Of a stretch of 64,000 bases of DNA, positions 28,805 through 37,845 are shown in pieces (within the stretch, counting starts at the first letter, position 1; each line of letters begins with the position of its first letter). Both the position numbers and the translations under genes were made by a program. The DNA is taken from positions 62,001 through 126,000 of the forward strand of contig NZ_JBAFWT010000006.1 in assembly GCF_043195195.1 (NCBI RefSeq). The letters are read 5' to 3'. The notes under the pieces are model-generated. The model was not told the origin of the DNA. It was given only the letters and a program-made list of their open reading frames with translations, and made no database searches. Origin of the DNA: NCEH01 sp043195195 (GTDB lineage: Bacteria; Pseudomonadota; Alphaproteobacteria; Rhizobiales; Xanthobacteraceae).

Positions 28805-30211
28805 ATGACCTTCGCATCCATTCAGTTTTTATTCTATTTTCTGCCGCTTTTCCTGCTGCTGTATTTTTCGGCGAAGCAGATAAAGACGAAGAATTTTATC
28901 TTTGTAGTCTTCTCTCTTATTTTCTATTCGGTCGGATACACACCGCATCTGCTGTTGCTTCTTTTTTCGATCGTCGTCAATTATTACGTCGCCCTTGCAG
29001 TCGACAAAAATGAAGGGCAAAGACGCAAGCGCCTCCTCATTTTGGGCGTGGTTTTTAACGTCCTGATGCTTGGATTTTTCAAGTACACCGGATTTCTTAT
29101 CGATAATCTTGATTTCCTGCTGCACCCGCTCGGGATCTATCTTGTCAATCCAAACATATCCCTCCCGCTGGGTATTTCGTTTTATTCCTTTCACGCCATT
29201 TCCTATATTGCCGATATCTACAAGGGGCGCGTACGTGCCAACCGCAACCCTTGGGAATTCGTCCTCTACATGACCATGTTCCCGCAGCTCGTGGCGGGCC
29301 CGATCGTGCGCTACTCCCTGGTGGCGCACCAATTGTCGGACCGGCGCACCACCTGGGGGCGTTTCTCCGCAGGTGCGCGGCTGTTCGCGCTCGGCCTCGC
29401 CTGGAAGGTGCTGATCGCCGACGAGGTCGCCCGAATGGTGGATGCCGTGTTCGACGGCACCTCCAATCCGACGCTGCTGGAAGCCTGGACCGGGGTCTAT
29501 GCCTACGCGATCCAGATCTATTTCGACTTCGGCGGCTATTCCGCCATGGCGGTCGGGCTGGGCGTGATGGTGGGCTTCACCCTGCCGCGCAACTTCCGCA
29601 TCCCCTACGCCTCGCTCAGCATCACAGAGTTCTGGCGCCGCTGGCACATGAGCCTGTCGTCCTGGCTGCGGGATTACGTCTACATCACGCTGGGCGGCAA
29701 CCGGCGCGGCGTCGCACGCACCTATGCGAACCTGTGGGCCGTGTTCTTGCTTTGCGGCTTGTGGCACGGAGCGAGTTGGAACTTCGTCATCTGGGGCGCC
29801 CATCATGGCGCATTCCTGGTGATCGAGCGGGCCGGGCTCGGTAAGCTACTGAAGCGCATGCCAGCGGGGTTCGCGCATCTCTATACCCTGCTCGCCGTGT
29901 TCCTGGGATGGGTCTGGTTCCGCGCCGAGACCTTCGATGGCGCCATCGCCATGTTCAAGGGCCTTTTCGGCTTCAATGGCGTGGGCGGATATAGCGTGGC
30001 GTTCGGCTTCGGCCTTTATCCGCTGTCCATCGCCGCGTTGGTCGTCGGGGGAATCATAGGTCTGTGGAAGTGGCCCCGCATCCGCTGGTCGCCCGCAATG
30101 AAGCCGCTTCTTGCGGTCGGCGATTATGTGATGATCGCGGTGCTGATGCTTTTCAGCGTGGTGTGGATCGGCGGCGGCATGGGCACGCCCTTCCTCTATT
30201 ATCGGTTCTGA
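28805..30211 (+). CDS. MBOAT O-acyltransferase, AlgI-like
   Basis: An integral-membrane O-acyltransferase (468 residues, about 10-12 helices) that would pass acetyl groups from the cytoplasm to periplasmic enzymes acetylating a polysaccharide, as AlgI does for alginate. Conserved parts are ISLPLGISFYSFHAISYIADIY, FPQLVAGPIVR, QIYFDFGGYSAMA, FWRRWHMSLSSWLRDYVYI and the catalytic-histidine motif LWHGASWNF. The first 420 bp are clearly AT-richer than the remainder, with codons such as TTT, ATT and TTA. Two AlgJ/AlgX-like genes follow at once (3-bp gap), making an acetylation operon. The polysaccharide is unknown; no alginate polymerase is near. Confidence 0.9.
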   Translation: MTFASIQFLFYFLPLFLLLYFSAKQIKTKNFIFVVFSLIFYSVGYTPHLLLLLFSIVVNYYVALAVDKNEGQRRKRLLILGVVFNVLMLGFFKYTGFLIDNLDFLLHPLGIYLVNPNISLPLGISFYSFHAISYIADIYKGRVRANRNPWEFVLYMTMFPQLVAGPIVRYSLVAHQLSDRRTTWGRFSAGARLFALGLAWKVLIADEVARMVDAVFDGTSNPTLLEAWTGVYAYAIQIYFDFGGYSAMAVGLGVMVGFTLPRNFRIPYASLSITEFWRRWHMSLSSWLRDYVYITLGGNRRGVARTYANLWAVFLLCGLWHGASWNFVIWGAHHGAFLVIERAGLGKLLKRMPAGFAHLYTLLAVFLGWVWFRAETFDGAIAMFKGLFGFNGVGGYSVAFGFGLYPLSIAALVVGGIIGLWKWPRIRWSPAMKPLLAVGDYVMIAVLMLFSVVWIGGGMGTPFLYYRF

Positions 30212-30214
30212 GGC

Positions 30215-31348
30215 ATGCCGCTGCTGGTCTCCTATCGCCGCCATCTGGGTGCCCTCGTGATGGGCATCCTGACGCTGCTGCTGCTGAGCAATCTCATTCC
30301 CGATCCGCTGGGCTTCCACACGTGGCGCGGCCTGCCGCGGGAAGGGGCGGGGTTCTTCGAGCGCTTCCACGGCAATCTGCGCAGCTTCGGCTTTTACCTC
30401 CAGGACAATTTCGGCTTTCGCGCCTCCATGCCGGTGGTCCGCCGCACCGTGCGTGATTTCGCGTATTCGCCCGACACGACCACGCTCTATATCGGCCCGA
30501 ACGGACAGATGTTCTGGTCCGGCGAGCGCGCCCCGGAACAGACGGCGGGCCAGTTGTATCGCGTGCCGGCGGTCGAGCGCTTCGTCGCCCTCATGAAGGC
30601 AATGCAGGACCGCCTGCCGCACACCAAGCTCGTGGTGGCCATCCCGCCCAACGCCCAGACGGTCGACGTGCAGGACCTGCCGACCTGGTACCAATATGTG
30701 CGTCCGCGCCCCACGGAATATTCGCTCATGCTGGCGGATCTCCGGAAAGACGGAATCACCGCGGTCGATCTGCGCGAAGTGTTGAAAACATCGCCGGAAA
30801 GCCGCCGATATTTACCGAACGATACGCATTGGACGCATCTCAGCGCCGCGATCGCCTTCAACGCGACCATGGTTGCCGCAGGTCATCCCGATTGGCAGGT
30901 GGACCTCAAGAAAGCGGTCGGACCGATGGAGCCGATCCCGCAGGGAGATCTTGCGCGTCTCCTGCGGATCAAGACTCCGCTGGCGAATGAAAACCAGCGT
31001 CTCAATTTCGATCCAGCCTGGGTGAAGCAGCCGCACCCGGCGCTGCGGCTGAAAACCGAATCGCGCCAGTTCACGCCTTATTTCATTCATTTCAGGGAAA
31101 AAGGTCCGCGCGTACTGATCGTGGGCGATTCCTACACAGCCACGCAATGGCCGGGCCTGTTTGGCTTCACGCCGGTCGCCGAAGCGGGATGGATGCATTT
31201 CAGCCGCTTTTCCAGCGGCGCCTGCGATTTCGACTTCGCCGATATCCGCGACTTCAACCCTGACGTGCTGGTCATCGCCCGTACCGAGCGGCTGTTTCCC
31301 TGCCTTAAGAACAAATGGCCCGACAATCTCCCGCGACCACCGGATTGA
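30215..31348 (+). CDS. AlgJ/AlgX-like SGNH acetyltransferase, membrane-anchored
   Basis: A 377-residue protein anchored by one N-terminal helix (LVMGILTLLLLSNLI) with a periplasmic SGNH-hydrolase-like domain of the AlgX/AlgJ family. The Asp-His pair is in LPNDTHWTHLS and the serine nucleophile in IVGDSYTATQWP. Such enzymes complete polysaccharide O-acetylation. It begins 3 bp after the MBOAT gene and is therefore translated with it. A paralogue at 31497-32627 shares about the whole length. Confidence 0.85.
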   Translation: MPLLVSYRRHLGALVMGILTLLLLSNLIPDPLGFHTWRGLPREGAGFFERFHGNLRSFGFYLQDNFGFRASMPVVRRTVRDFAYSPDTTTLYIGPNGQMFWSGERAPEQTAGQLYRVPAVERFVALMKAMQDRLPHTKLVVAIPPNAQTVDVQDLPTWYQYVRPRPTEYSLMLADLRKDGITAVDLREVLKTSPESRRYLPNDTHWTHLSAAIAFNATMVAAGHPDWQVDLKKAVGPMEPIPQGDLARLLRIKTPLANENQRLNFDPAWVKQPHPALRLKTESRQFTPYFIHFREKGPRVLIVGDSYTATQWPGLFGFTPVAEAGWMHFSRFSSGACDFDFADIRDFNPDVLVIARTERLFPCLKNKWPDNLPRPPD

Positions 31349-31496
31349 TGTCGTCCAGGCGCGGAAACACTGTTTGCATTCGGAAACAAGAGGAATGTTG
31401 ATCTTTTGGCAGGTGTGAGCACAAGTGAAGCAAGATTATTTGCATTGGACTCTCAACCGCAGTCGGCATTTTGCTCAGCTAACGTGAGGCACTGGC

Positions 31497-32627
31497 TTGC
31501 TCGTCTCGTATCGCCGCTACTTAGGAATCCTGGTTGTAGGTATCCTGGTAGCACTCTTGTTGAGCAATGTAATACCCGATCCGCTCGGCCGCGGCATCTG
31601 GCGCGGCGGCGCGAAGCACGATGCCGATTGGTTCGGCCGCATGCACGGCCAGCTCCAGAGCGCTGGGCTTTATCTTCAGGACAATTTCGGCTTCCGCGCC
31701 TCCATGCCTGTTGTCCGGCGCGAGATCCGGAATGCGTTGGATTCCCCGGATACGAAGAACGTCTATTTCGGACGGAACGGCCAAATGTTCTGGTCCGGGC
31801 AAAGAGCTCCGGAACAGTCGGCGGGGCAATTGATGCGCACTGAGGCGGTGAATCGCTTCGTGGCCCTCATGGAAAGCCTCAGGTCCCACCTCGGCCCACA
31901 CGGCGTGAAGATCGTCGTGGCCCTACCTCCCAATGCTCAGTCTGTGGACACGGACGACCTGCCAAAATGGCAGGATAGCGTGCCCGGCCGCACGACCGAG
32001 TACACCGTCATGCTCGCCGAACTGCAGAAGGCGGGGATCGCGACGGTGGATCTGCGTAAGGTTTTGAAAGCCTCGCCGGAGCCACGCCGCTATCTGGCCA
32101 ATGACACGCACTGGAACAATCTCAGTTCGGTCCTGGCTTTTAACGCCACGCTCGTGGCCGCCGGACATCCCGACTGGCAGGTCGACGTGAATAAGGTGAT
32201 CGGCCCGCTGAAGCCGATGTCTGTTGGCGATCTCGCGCGCACGCTACGTCTCACGCCCCCCCTGCCAGATCTCAACCAGGAGCTGCGTCTTCCGGCGGGA
32301 ATCAAGAAGGAACCGGACCCGGCCCTGAGGCTCAAGCATGAGGCGCGGGGCTTCAACGGCTACGTAATTCACTTCCGCAAGGAGGGGCCGCGTGTCCTTG
32401 TCATCGGCGATTCCTACACCGTGGATACATGGCCGGCGCTGTTTGGATATACCCCGGTGTCAGCGGCAGGGTGGATGCATTTCAGCCGCACCACGTTTGG
32501 CGCGTGCGATTTCGACTATGCCGACATCTATAATTTCAAGCCAGATCTCGTGATCATCGCCCGCACCGAACGCATGTTCGCATGCCAGGACAATGATTGG
32601 CCTCAGCATTTGCCCCCGCCGCAGTGA
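31497..32627 (+). CDS. AlgJ/AlgX-like SGNH acetyltransferase (paralogue, TTG start)
   Basis: A 376-residue paralogue of the preceding gene. The same motifs are present: LANDTHWNNLS and VIGDSYTVDTWP. Membrane anchor is at residues about 10-28. The start appears to be TTG: the paralogue alignment (LVSYRRYLG against LVSYRRHLG) begins exactly there and GTGAGG lies 8 bp upstream. The 148-bp gap before it is AT-rich and holds no gene, so it may have its own promoter. The two copies may modify different positions or sugars, or form a pair. Confidence 0.82.
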   Translation: MLVSYRRYLGILVVGILVALLLSNVIPDPLGRGIWRGGAKHDADWFGRMHGQLQSAGLYLQDNFGFRASMPVVRREIRNALDSPDTKNVYFGRNGQMFWSGQRAPEQSAGQLMRTEAVNRFVALMESLRSHLGPHGVKIVVALPPNAQSVDTDDLPKWQDSVPGRTTEYTVMLAELQKAGIATVDLRKVLKASPEPRRYLANDTHWNNLSSVLAFNATLVAAGHPDWQVDVNKVIGPLKPMSVGDLARTLRLTPPLPDLNQELRLPAGIKKEPDPALRLKHEARGFNGYVIHFRKEGPRVLVIGDSYTVDTWPALFGYTPVSAAGWMHFSRTTFGACDFDYADIYNFKPDLVIIARTERMFACQDNDWPQHLPPPQ

Positions 32628-32677
32628 ACCGGCGGGAGCCTGAGCTGGGAAGGGGAGGTGCCTACCGGATCGGAGCT

Positions 32678-33052
32678 TCACAAGGAGAAGCTGGTGCCGC
32701 AACCGCAAGAGGCTGTGGCCTGGGGATTGTCGATCTTGAAGGCTGACCCGATAAGATCCTCGACGAAATCCAGCCGCGACCCGACGAGATAATCCAGCGA
32801 GACCTTGTCCACCAGGATAGTCGCGCCCTCCCGCTCGATCACAAGATCCTCGCTGTCGCGATTCTGCGTTACATCGAAGCGATACTGAAATCCGGAACAG
32901 CCCCCGCCTTCGACGCTCACCCGCAGCGCGCTCTCGGGCGCCTCGGCGGAGAGAATTTGGGCGACGCGGCGCGCGGCGCTCTCTGTCACCACGAACGGGC
33001 CGGAGGAGGGGACGATGGAAGATGCGGTCTGCGGTGTCACGGCGCTGGACAT
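32678..33052 (-). CDS. erpA: iron-sulfur cluster insertion protein ErpA (A-type)
   Basis: An A-type carrier of 124 residues that receives Fe-S clusters and passes them to apoproteins. The three cluster cysteines are in GGGCSGFQY and ASCGCGTSF. The ATG at 33052 follows GAAGG at a good distance; an ATG at 33085 would add 11 residues without a ribosome site. It is divergent from dgt. ErpA is preferred to IscA because of the place beside dgt-argS, common in Hyphomicrobiales, and the insertion-type sequence FKIDNPQATASCGCG. Confidence 0.88.
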   Translation of the reverse strand: MSSAVTPQTASSIVPSSGPFVVTESAARRVAQILSAEAPESALRVSVEGGGCSGFQYRFDVTQNRDSEDLVIEREGATILVDKVSLDYLVGSRLDFVEDLIGSAFKIDNPQATASCGCGTSFSL

Positions 33053-33090
33053 GGCGGCCTTCGACTGTTGATCACGGTTCAACATGATAG

Positions 33091-33110
33091 TTAAGTGCGG
33101 CCGCGCTTAA
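33091..33110. promoter_or_regulatory. 20-bp palindrome in the erpA-dgt divergent promoter
   Basis: TTAAGTGCGGCCGCGCTTAA is symmetric except for one pair. It lies 39 bp upstream of the erpA start and 23 bp upstream of dgt, so it could bind a dimeric regulator. Which regulator is unknown. Confidence 0.45.
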
Positions 33111-33132
33111 ATTAAAGGGCACAGGGGTGGTA

Positions 33133-34335
33133 ATGGCGGTTTTGGGATCGACGCCGCGCGTATCCTACGCCAGCGACCCCCTGCATTCGCGGGGTCGGCT
33201 TCATGCCGAACCGGAAGGCAGTCGTAACGTGTTCCGCCGCGATTGTGATCGCGTCATCCATTCCACGGCCTTCCGCCGCCTCAAGCACAAGACCCAGGTC
33301 TTCGTGTTTCATGAAGGTGATCATTTCCGCACCCGCCTGACCCATACGCTCGAGGTGGTGCAGGTGGCCCGCTCCATCGCCCGCGCCCTCGGCTTGGATG
33401 AGGACCTGGCCGAGGTTCTGGGTCTTGCCCATGATCTCGGACACCCCCCGTTCGCCCACGCAGGCGAGCGGGCGCTCGACGCCTGCCTGCGCACCCACGG
33501 CGGGTTCGATCACAATGCCCAATCCCTTCGCGTCGTCACGCGCCTGGAGCGTCGCTACGCAGCTTTCGACGGACTCAATCTGACCTGGGAAACCCTGGAG
33601 GGGATCGTCAAGCACAATGGTCCCATGACCAGCCGGTCGGGCAGGGGGATCGGCCGCTATGCGGCCGGGGTGCCCCACGCGATCAGAGTCCATTCTGCCG
33701 CGCAGGATCTGGAATTGTGGAGCCATGCGGGGCCGGAGGCACAGGTGGCGGCACTTGCGGACGACATCGCCTATGACGTCCACGACATCGATGACGGCCT
33801 GCGCGCGGGCCTGTTTGAACTGCAGGATCTCGCGGGGCTGCCATTGGTCGGCGATGCTCTCGCCGAGGTGCGCACCATGTGGCCTGAGCTCGACCAAAAC
33901 CGCACCGCCTATGAGATGATGCGCCGGATCATCACTCGCCTCATTGAGGATGTCGTAAGCGAGACCGCGAAGCGCGCCCAGGCGGCGGGCGTGTCGGGTG
34001 TCGAAGAGGTCCGCGCGCTTGGCCGCCCGCTCGTCGGATTTTCCGCCGAAGTCGAGGCGGCGGAGGCGGCGATCAAGAATTTCCTGTTTCCACGCATGTA
34101 TCATCATCCCCGCGTGGATCGCATTATGGAGGATGCGGCGCAGGTGGTGCGCGATCTGTTTGCACATTTCCTGAGCGCGCCGAAGGATATGCCCGCCGAT
34201 TGGCGGGACGACATCGACCTCTCCGATACCCCCCGCTTGATCCGCCGCGTCGCCGACTATATCGCCGGCATGACCGACCGTTACGCGCTCGACCAACATG
34301 CGCGCTATTTTGACACGACGCCGGATTTGCGTTAG
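33133..34335 (+). CDS. dgt: deoxyguanosinetriphosphate triphosphohydrolase-like protein
   Basis: An HD-domain dNTP triphosphohydrolase of about 400 residues. Early motif RNVFRRDCDRVIHSTAFRRL and the HD metal motif (RLTHTLEV, then LGLAHDLGHPPFAHAGE) are clear, as is the later ALADDIAYDVHDIDD. It hydrolyses dGTP or other dNTPs to nucleoside and triphosphate. ATG at 33133 follows AGGGG; a GTG two codons upstream is possible. argS follows after 33 bp; together they form the usual dgt-argS-SPOR block. Confidence 0.92.
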   Translation: MAVLGSTPRVSYASDPLHSRGRLHAEPEGSRNVFRRDCDRVIHSTAFRRLKHKTQVFVFHEGDHFRTRLTHTLEVVQVARSIARALGLDEDLAEVLGLAHDLGHPPFAHAGERALDACLRTHGGFDHNAQSLRVVTRLERRYAAFDGLNLTWETLEGIVKHNGPMTSRSGRGIGRYAAGVPHAIRVHSAAQDLELWSHAGPEAQVAALADDIAYDVHDIDDGLRAGLFELQDLAGLPLVGDALAEVRTMWPELDQNRTAYEMMRRIITRLIEDVVSETAKRAQAAGVSGVEEVRALGRPLVGFSAEVEAAEAAIKNFLFPRMYHHPRVDRIMEDAAQVVRDLFAHFLSAPKDMPADWRDDIDLSDTPRLIRRVADYIAGMTDRYALDQHARYFDTTPDLR

Positions 34336-34368
34336 GCGCCGCGTGCCCTCACCACATTGGATTGTCCC

Positions 34369-36141
34369 ATGAACGTCTACGCGATCTTCGCCGATCACGT
34401 GCGAGAAGCCGTCGCCGAACTTGCCCGTCTGGGCCAGTTGGGAGAAGGCCGCACGCCCGAGGGTCTCGACCTGGGGCGCATTGTGGTGGAGCCGCCGCGC
34501 GACCCGACCCATGGCCATCTCGCCACCAATGCGGCCATGGTGCTGGCCAAGGATGCGGGCATGAAGCCGCGGGATCTGGCCGAGCGCATTGCGGCGCGGC
34601 TGGCCAATGTTCCCCGGGTGGCGAAGGTGGATGTAGCGGGGCCAGGCTTCATCAATCTGACGCTGGATTCTGGCTTTTGGCCGGTCGTGCTCGCCGCAAT
34701 CCTGCGGTCAAGCGGCAATTACGGCCGCTCAACCCTGGGCGACGGCGCGGCAGTCAATGTGGAATATGTCTCTGCCAATCCCACCGGCCCCATGCATGTG
34801 GGCCATTGTCGGGGCGCGGTGTTTGGCGACGCCATGGCGAGCCTGCTGGCCTTCGCCGGCTACAAGGTGACCCGGGAATATTACATCAACGATGCGGGCG
34901 CCCAGGTGGACGTCCTCGGCCGCTCGGTCTTCCTGCGCTATCGCGAGGCGGTCACCGGGCAGACGGCGGAAATTCCCGACGGCCTCTATCCCGGCGATTA
35001 TCTCGTGCCGGTCGGCCGCGAACTCGCGCAGATGCACGGTGCCGCCTTCATCGAGGCTCCGGAAAGCGAGTGGCTTCCGGTGTTCCGCAGCTTCGCCATC
35101 GGCGCCATGATGGTCATGATCCGTGCCGATCTCGCGGCGCTCGGCATCGAATTCGACGTGTTCTTCTCGGAGCGCTCGCTGACAGTAGGCGCCGATCGCG
35201 TCGGCCTCATGATCGAGCAATTGCGACGCTCGGGTGAGGTCTACGAGGGCCGCTTGCCGCCGCCAAAGGGTGCGCCGATCGAGGATTGGGAGGATCGCGA
35301 GCAAAGCCTGTTCCGCTCCACAGCCTTCGGCGACGATGTCGACCGCCCGTTGGTCAAGTCGGACGGCAGCTACACTTATTTTGCCGGCGATATCGCATAT
35401 CACAAGGACAAATTCGATCGCGGCTTCAACCGCATGATCGACGTGTGGGGGGCGGATCACGGTGGCTACGTCAAGCGGATGCAGGCGGCTGTGAAGGCCG
35501 TGACCGGCGGCCAAGCCTCGCTCGACGTTGAACTGTGCCAGTTGGTTCGGCTCTATCGCAACGGGGAACCGGTGCGCATGTCGAAGCGCGCGGGATCCTT
35601 CGTGACGCTACGCGACGTCGTGGACGAGGTGGGCCGCGATGCCGTGCGCTTCATGATGCTGTTTCGCAAGAACGACGCACCGCTCGACTTCGACCTTGCC
35701 AAAGTGATCGAGCAGTCACGGGAAAATCCCGTGTTCTACGTTCAATATGCGCATGCTCGCGCCCACTCGATCCTGCGCAAAGCCAAAGAACAATTTGCAT
35801 CCATGCCCGAAACGGCAGAAGTTTATGCCCACGCGCCGCTGGAGCGGCTGGACGATCCGGGTGAGTTGGGGCTTCTTGCGCGTCTCGCTGGTTGGCCGCG
35901 GCTGATCGAACAGGCAGCAATCGCCCGCGAACCTCACCGTATCGCCTTCTATTTACACGATTTGGCCAGCGATTTTCACGGGCAGTGGAATCGAGGAAAT
36001 GAATTGCCACATTTACGCTTCATTATGGAGAATGATCGAGAATTGACCTTAGCACGTCTAGGACTGGTCCATGGCGTGGCTGCGGTGCTCGCCTCGGGCT
36101 TGTCCGTACTTGGGGTCGAGGCCGTTCAAGAATTGAAGTGA
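34369..36141 (+). CDS. argS: arginine-tRNA ligase
   Basis: Charges tRNA-Arg; class I synthetase of 590 residues. The N-terminal Arg-specific domain (about 1-115), the HIGH-type motif ANPTGPMHVGHCRG and the KMSKS-like RMSKRAGSFVTL are present, with the C-terminal anticodon-binding helical domain ending ASGLSVLGVEAV. The ATG at 34369 is preferred to a TTG at 34357. The final 200 bp are somewhat richer in AT than the rest. A SPOR-domain gene follows 86 bp downstream. Confidence 0.97.
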   Translation: MNVYAIFADHVREAVAELARLGQLGEGRTPEGLDLGRIVVEPPRDPTHGHLATNAAMVLAKDAGMKPRDLAERIAARLANVPRVAKVDVAGPGFINLTLDSGFWPVVLAAILRSSGNYGRSTLGDGAAVNVEYVSANPTGPMHVGHCRGAVFGDAMASLLAFAGYKVTREYYINDAGAQVDVLGRSVFLRYREAVTGQTAEIPDGLYPGDYLVPVGRELAQMHGAAFIEAPESEWLPVFRSFAIGAMMVMIRADLAALGIEFDVFFSERSLTVGADRVGLMIEQLRRSGEVYEGRLPPPKGAPIEDWEDREQSLFRSTAFGDDVDRPLVKSDGSYTYFAGDIAYHKDKFDRGFNRMIDVWGADHGGYVKRMQAAVKAVTGGQASLDVELCQLVRLYRNGEPVRMSKRAGSFVTLRDVVDEVGRDAVRFMMLFRKNDAPLDFDLAKVIEQSRENPVFYVQYAHARAHSILRKAKEQFASMPETAEVYAHAPLERLDDPGELGLLARLAGWPRLIEQAAIAREPHRIAFYLHDLASDFHGQWNRGNELPHLRFIMENDRELTLARLGLVHGVAAVLASGLSVLGVEAVQELK

Positions 36142-36227
36142 CCGCGTCGTCCGTTCCGACCCGTGTGCCGTATGGTTGGGTTTGGGGGGTGCGGAGTTCC
36201 GGTCCTACCAAACATGATTGAGGCCAC

Positions 36228-37775
36228 ATGGGCGACGAAAGCAGCTTCCGCTACCGGCGCGATGACGAACATGACAGTCACGCGCCGTCGCCAGCCGCGA
36301 ACTCAGCTCCCGGCCGCGGGCGCAAAGAGGATGCGCTGGCTGAACTGGCGCGCCTGATCGGCGAACAGGATCCGTTCGCCGACTTCGCAGACATGGGGCA
36401 GGAGCAGCCTGCAGCCGCGCCGACGCCCCGCGCCCGGCCCACCCGTACCGAAGCCACGGCGCCCCCTCAGTTCGCCGCGCCGCCAGTTGAGCGCCGGTTC
36501 GATGATTGGCAGCCCGGGCGTCGCGGCAGTCGCGAAAACGTTCCTCCAGAACCGACTGGTCGCGCAGTGCCTGGGGACGAGGCGCTCACCCGTGCCAGGC
36601 CGCAAGATACCCAGTCGAGCTGGGATGCGCTCGAGCAAGAGGTCGCGGCCGAGCAGAGCCGCAGTTCAGTGCGGCTGGGATACGGCTCGCTATCGCGTCG
36701 CGCCGAAACCCGCCAGCCTTTGGACGAATATGATTCCCGCCCTGCCGCCCCGGTGCGGCAGAGTGCGCCTGAGCCATCCGCCCGGCATCCTGAAGATGAG
36801 GACGACCCGGAGGCCGGCTATGCCTATGGCGGAGAAGCGCAGGGTGACGGCTACGAGGATTATGACGACACCTACGACCCGGCCTATGGCGAGGAAGGCT
36901 ATATGCCCCCTCATGCCGAGGAAGTTTATGAAACCGAACCGCGCCAACGCAAAGCACGGACAGCTTTGGTCATCGTCGCCGCAGTGCTCTGTGTCGGCGT
37001 CGCGTCGGCCGCAGGCCTATTCGCCTACCGCATGGTGAACAGCGGCAGCGGAGCCTCATCGAACGGCGAACCGCCGCCGGTCATCAAGGCAGATAGCGCC
37101 CCGACCAAAGTGGCTGGCCCCGCTCCCAGCACCCCCTCAGCCGATGGGCAGAAGCTGATCTACGACCGCGTTGGAAGCGCTCCCGGCACGGAACGCGTGG
37201 TGCCGCGCGAAGAGCAGCCCATGGACGTTAATGCTGCAGCCGCAGCAGCTGCAGCGGGGGCACCGCCCGCGGCCGCGCCTTCCACCGAGCCGAAGCGCGT
37301 GAAGACGCTTGCGGTGCGCGCCGATGGCAGCGTGGTGGAGAATGGCGCACCCATTTCCGCGCCGACTGTTGCACAGGCCGGGGTGGCGCCCACGGCCTAT
37401 GCGCCGATGCAGAATCCGATCCCGACAGGAGCGCCGGCCCCGAAAGCTGTGACCACCACGCCAGCCACCGCTCAGCCGGCCGCAGCACCAGCCACAGCAT
37501 CGGCCGCTCCCGTGGCGGTCGCCAATGGCTCTTATGTGGTGCAGGTGTCGTCACAGAAGTCCGAGAGTGATGCCCTGGGCTCCTGGAAGGTTCTGCAGGG
37601 GCGCTATCCCCAGTTGCTCGGCAGCTATAAGGCGACGGTGCGCCGGGCCGATCTTGGTGAGAAGGGTATTTATTATCGCGCTCAGGTCGGGCCGTTCTCG
37701 ACCCGCGACGAAGCCAACACTCTCTGCAACGCGCTTCAGGCCCAAGGTGGTACCTGCATCGTCACCCGCAACTGA
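36228..37775 (+). CDS. SPOR-domain membrane protein
   Basis: A 515-residue bitopic inner-membrane protein. The cytoplasmic part (about 1-240) is acidic, Arg/Pro-rich and disordered; one membrane helix (about 245-270, ALVIVAAVLCVGVASAAGLF) leads to an Ala/Pro-rich periplasmic linker and a C-terminal SPOR domain (about 430-512: YVVQVSSQKSESDALGSWK to GGTCIVT). SPOR domains bind glycan strands without stem peptides at division sites. In many Hyphomicrobiales nagZ and scpAB come next, but here a terminator and an opposing gene follow. Confidence 0.9.
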   Translation: MGDESSFRYRRDDEHDSHAPSPAANSAPGRGRKEDALAELARLIGEQDPFADFADMGQEQPAAAPTPRARPTRTEATAPPQFAAPPVERRFDDWQPGRRGSRENVPPEPTGRAVPGDEALTRARPQDTQSSWDALEQEVAAEQSRSSVRLGYGSLSRRAETRQPLDEYDSRPAAPVRQSAPEPSARHPEDEDDPEAGYAYGGEAQGDGYEDYDDTYDPAYGEEGYMPPHAEEVYETEPRQRKARTALVIVAAVLCVGVASAAGLFAYRMVNSGSGASSNGEPPPVIKADSAPTKVAGPAPSTPSADGQKLIYDRVGSAPGTERVVPREEQPMDVNAAAAAAAAGAPPAAAPSTEPKRVKTLAVRADGSVVENGAPISAPTVAQAGVAPTAYAPMQNPIPTGAPAPKAVTTTPATAQPAAAPATASAAPVAVANGSYVVQVSSQKSESDALGSWKVLQGRYPQLLGSYKATVRRADLGEKGIYYRAQVGPFSTRDEANTLCNALQAQGGTCIVTRN

Positions 37776-37797
37776 GCATCGGCTTTCACCTCAAAAC

Positions 37798-37829
37798 AAA
37801 AAGGCCGGCCCCTCAGGGTCGGCCTTTTT
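37798..37829 (+). terminator. bidirectional intrinsic terminator
   Basis: AAAAAGGCCGGCCC, a short loop and the near-complement GGGTCGGCCTTTTT form a GC-rich stem with T-runs on both strands. It lies 23 bp after the SPOR gene and 17 bp after the end of the opposing DUF815 gene. Confidence 0.9.
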
Positions 37830-37845
37830 CGTCCGAAGTTCCTCT

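Noticed and set aside
33112..34518. A 468-codon open frame antisense to dgt
   Set aside because: It is opposite the strongly conserved HD-domain gene and shows no domain.
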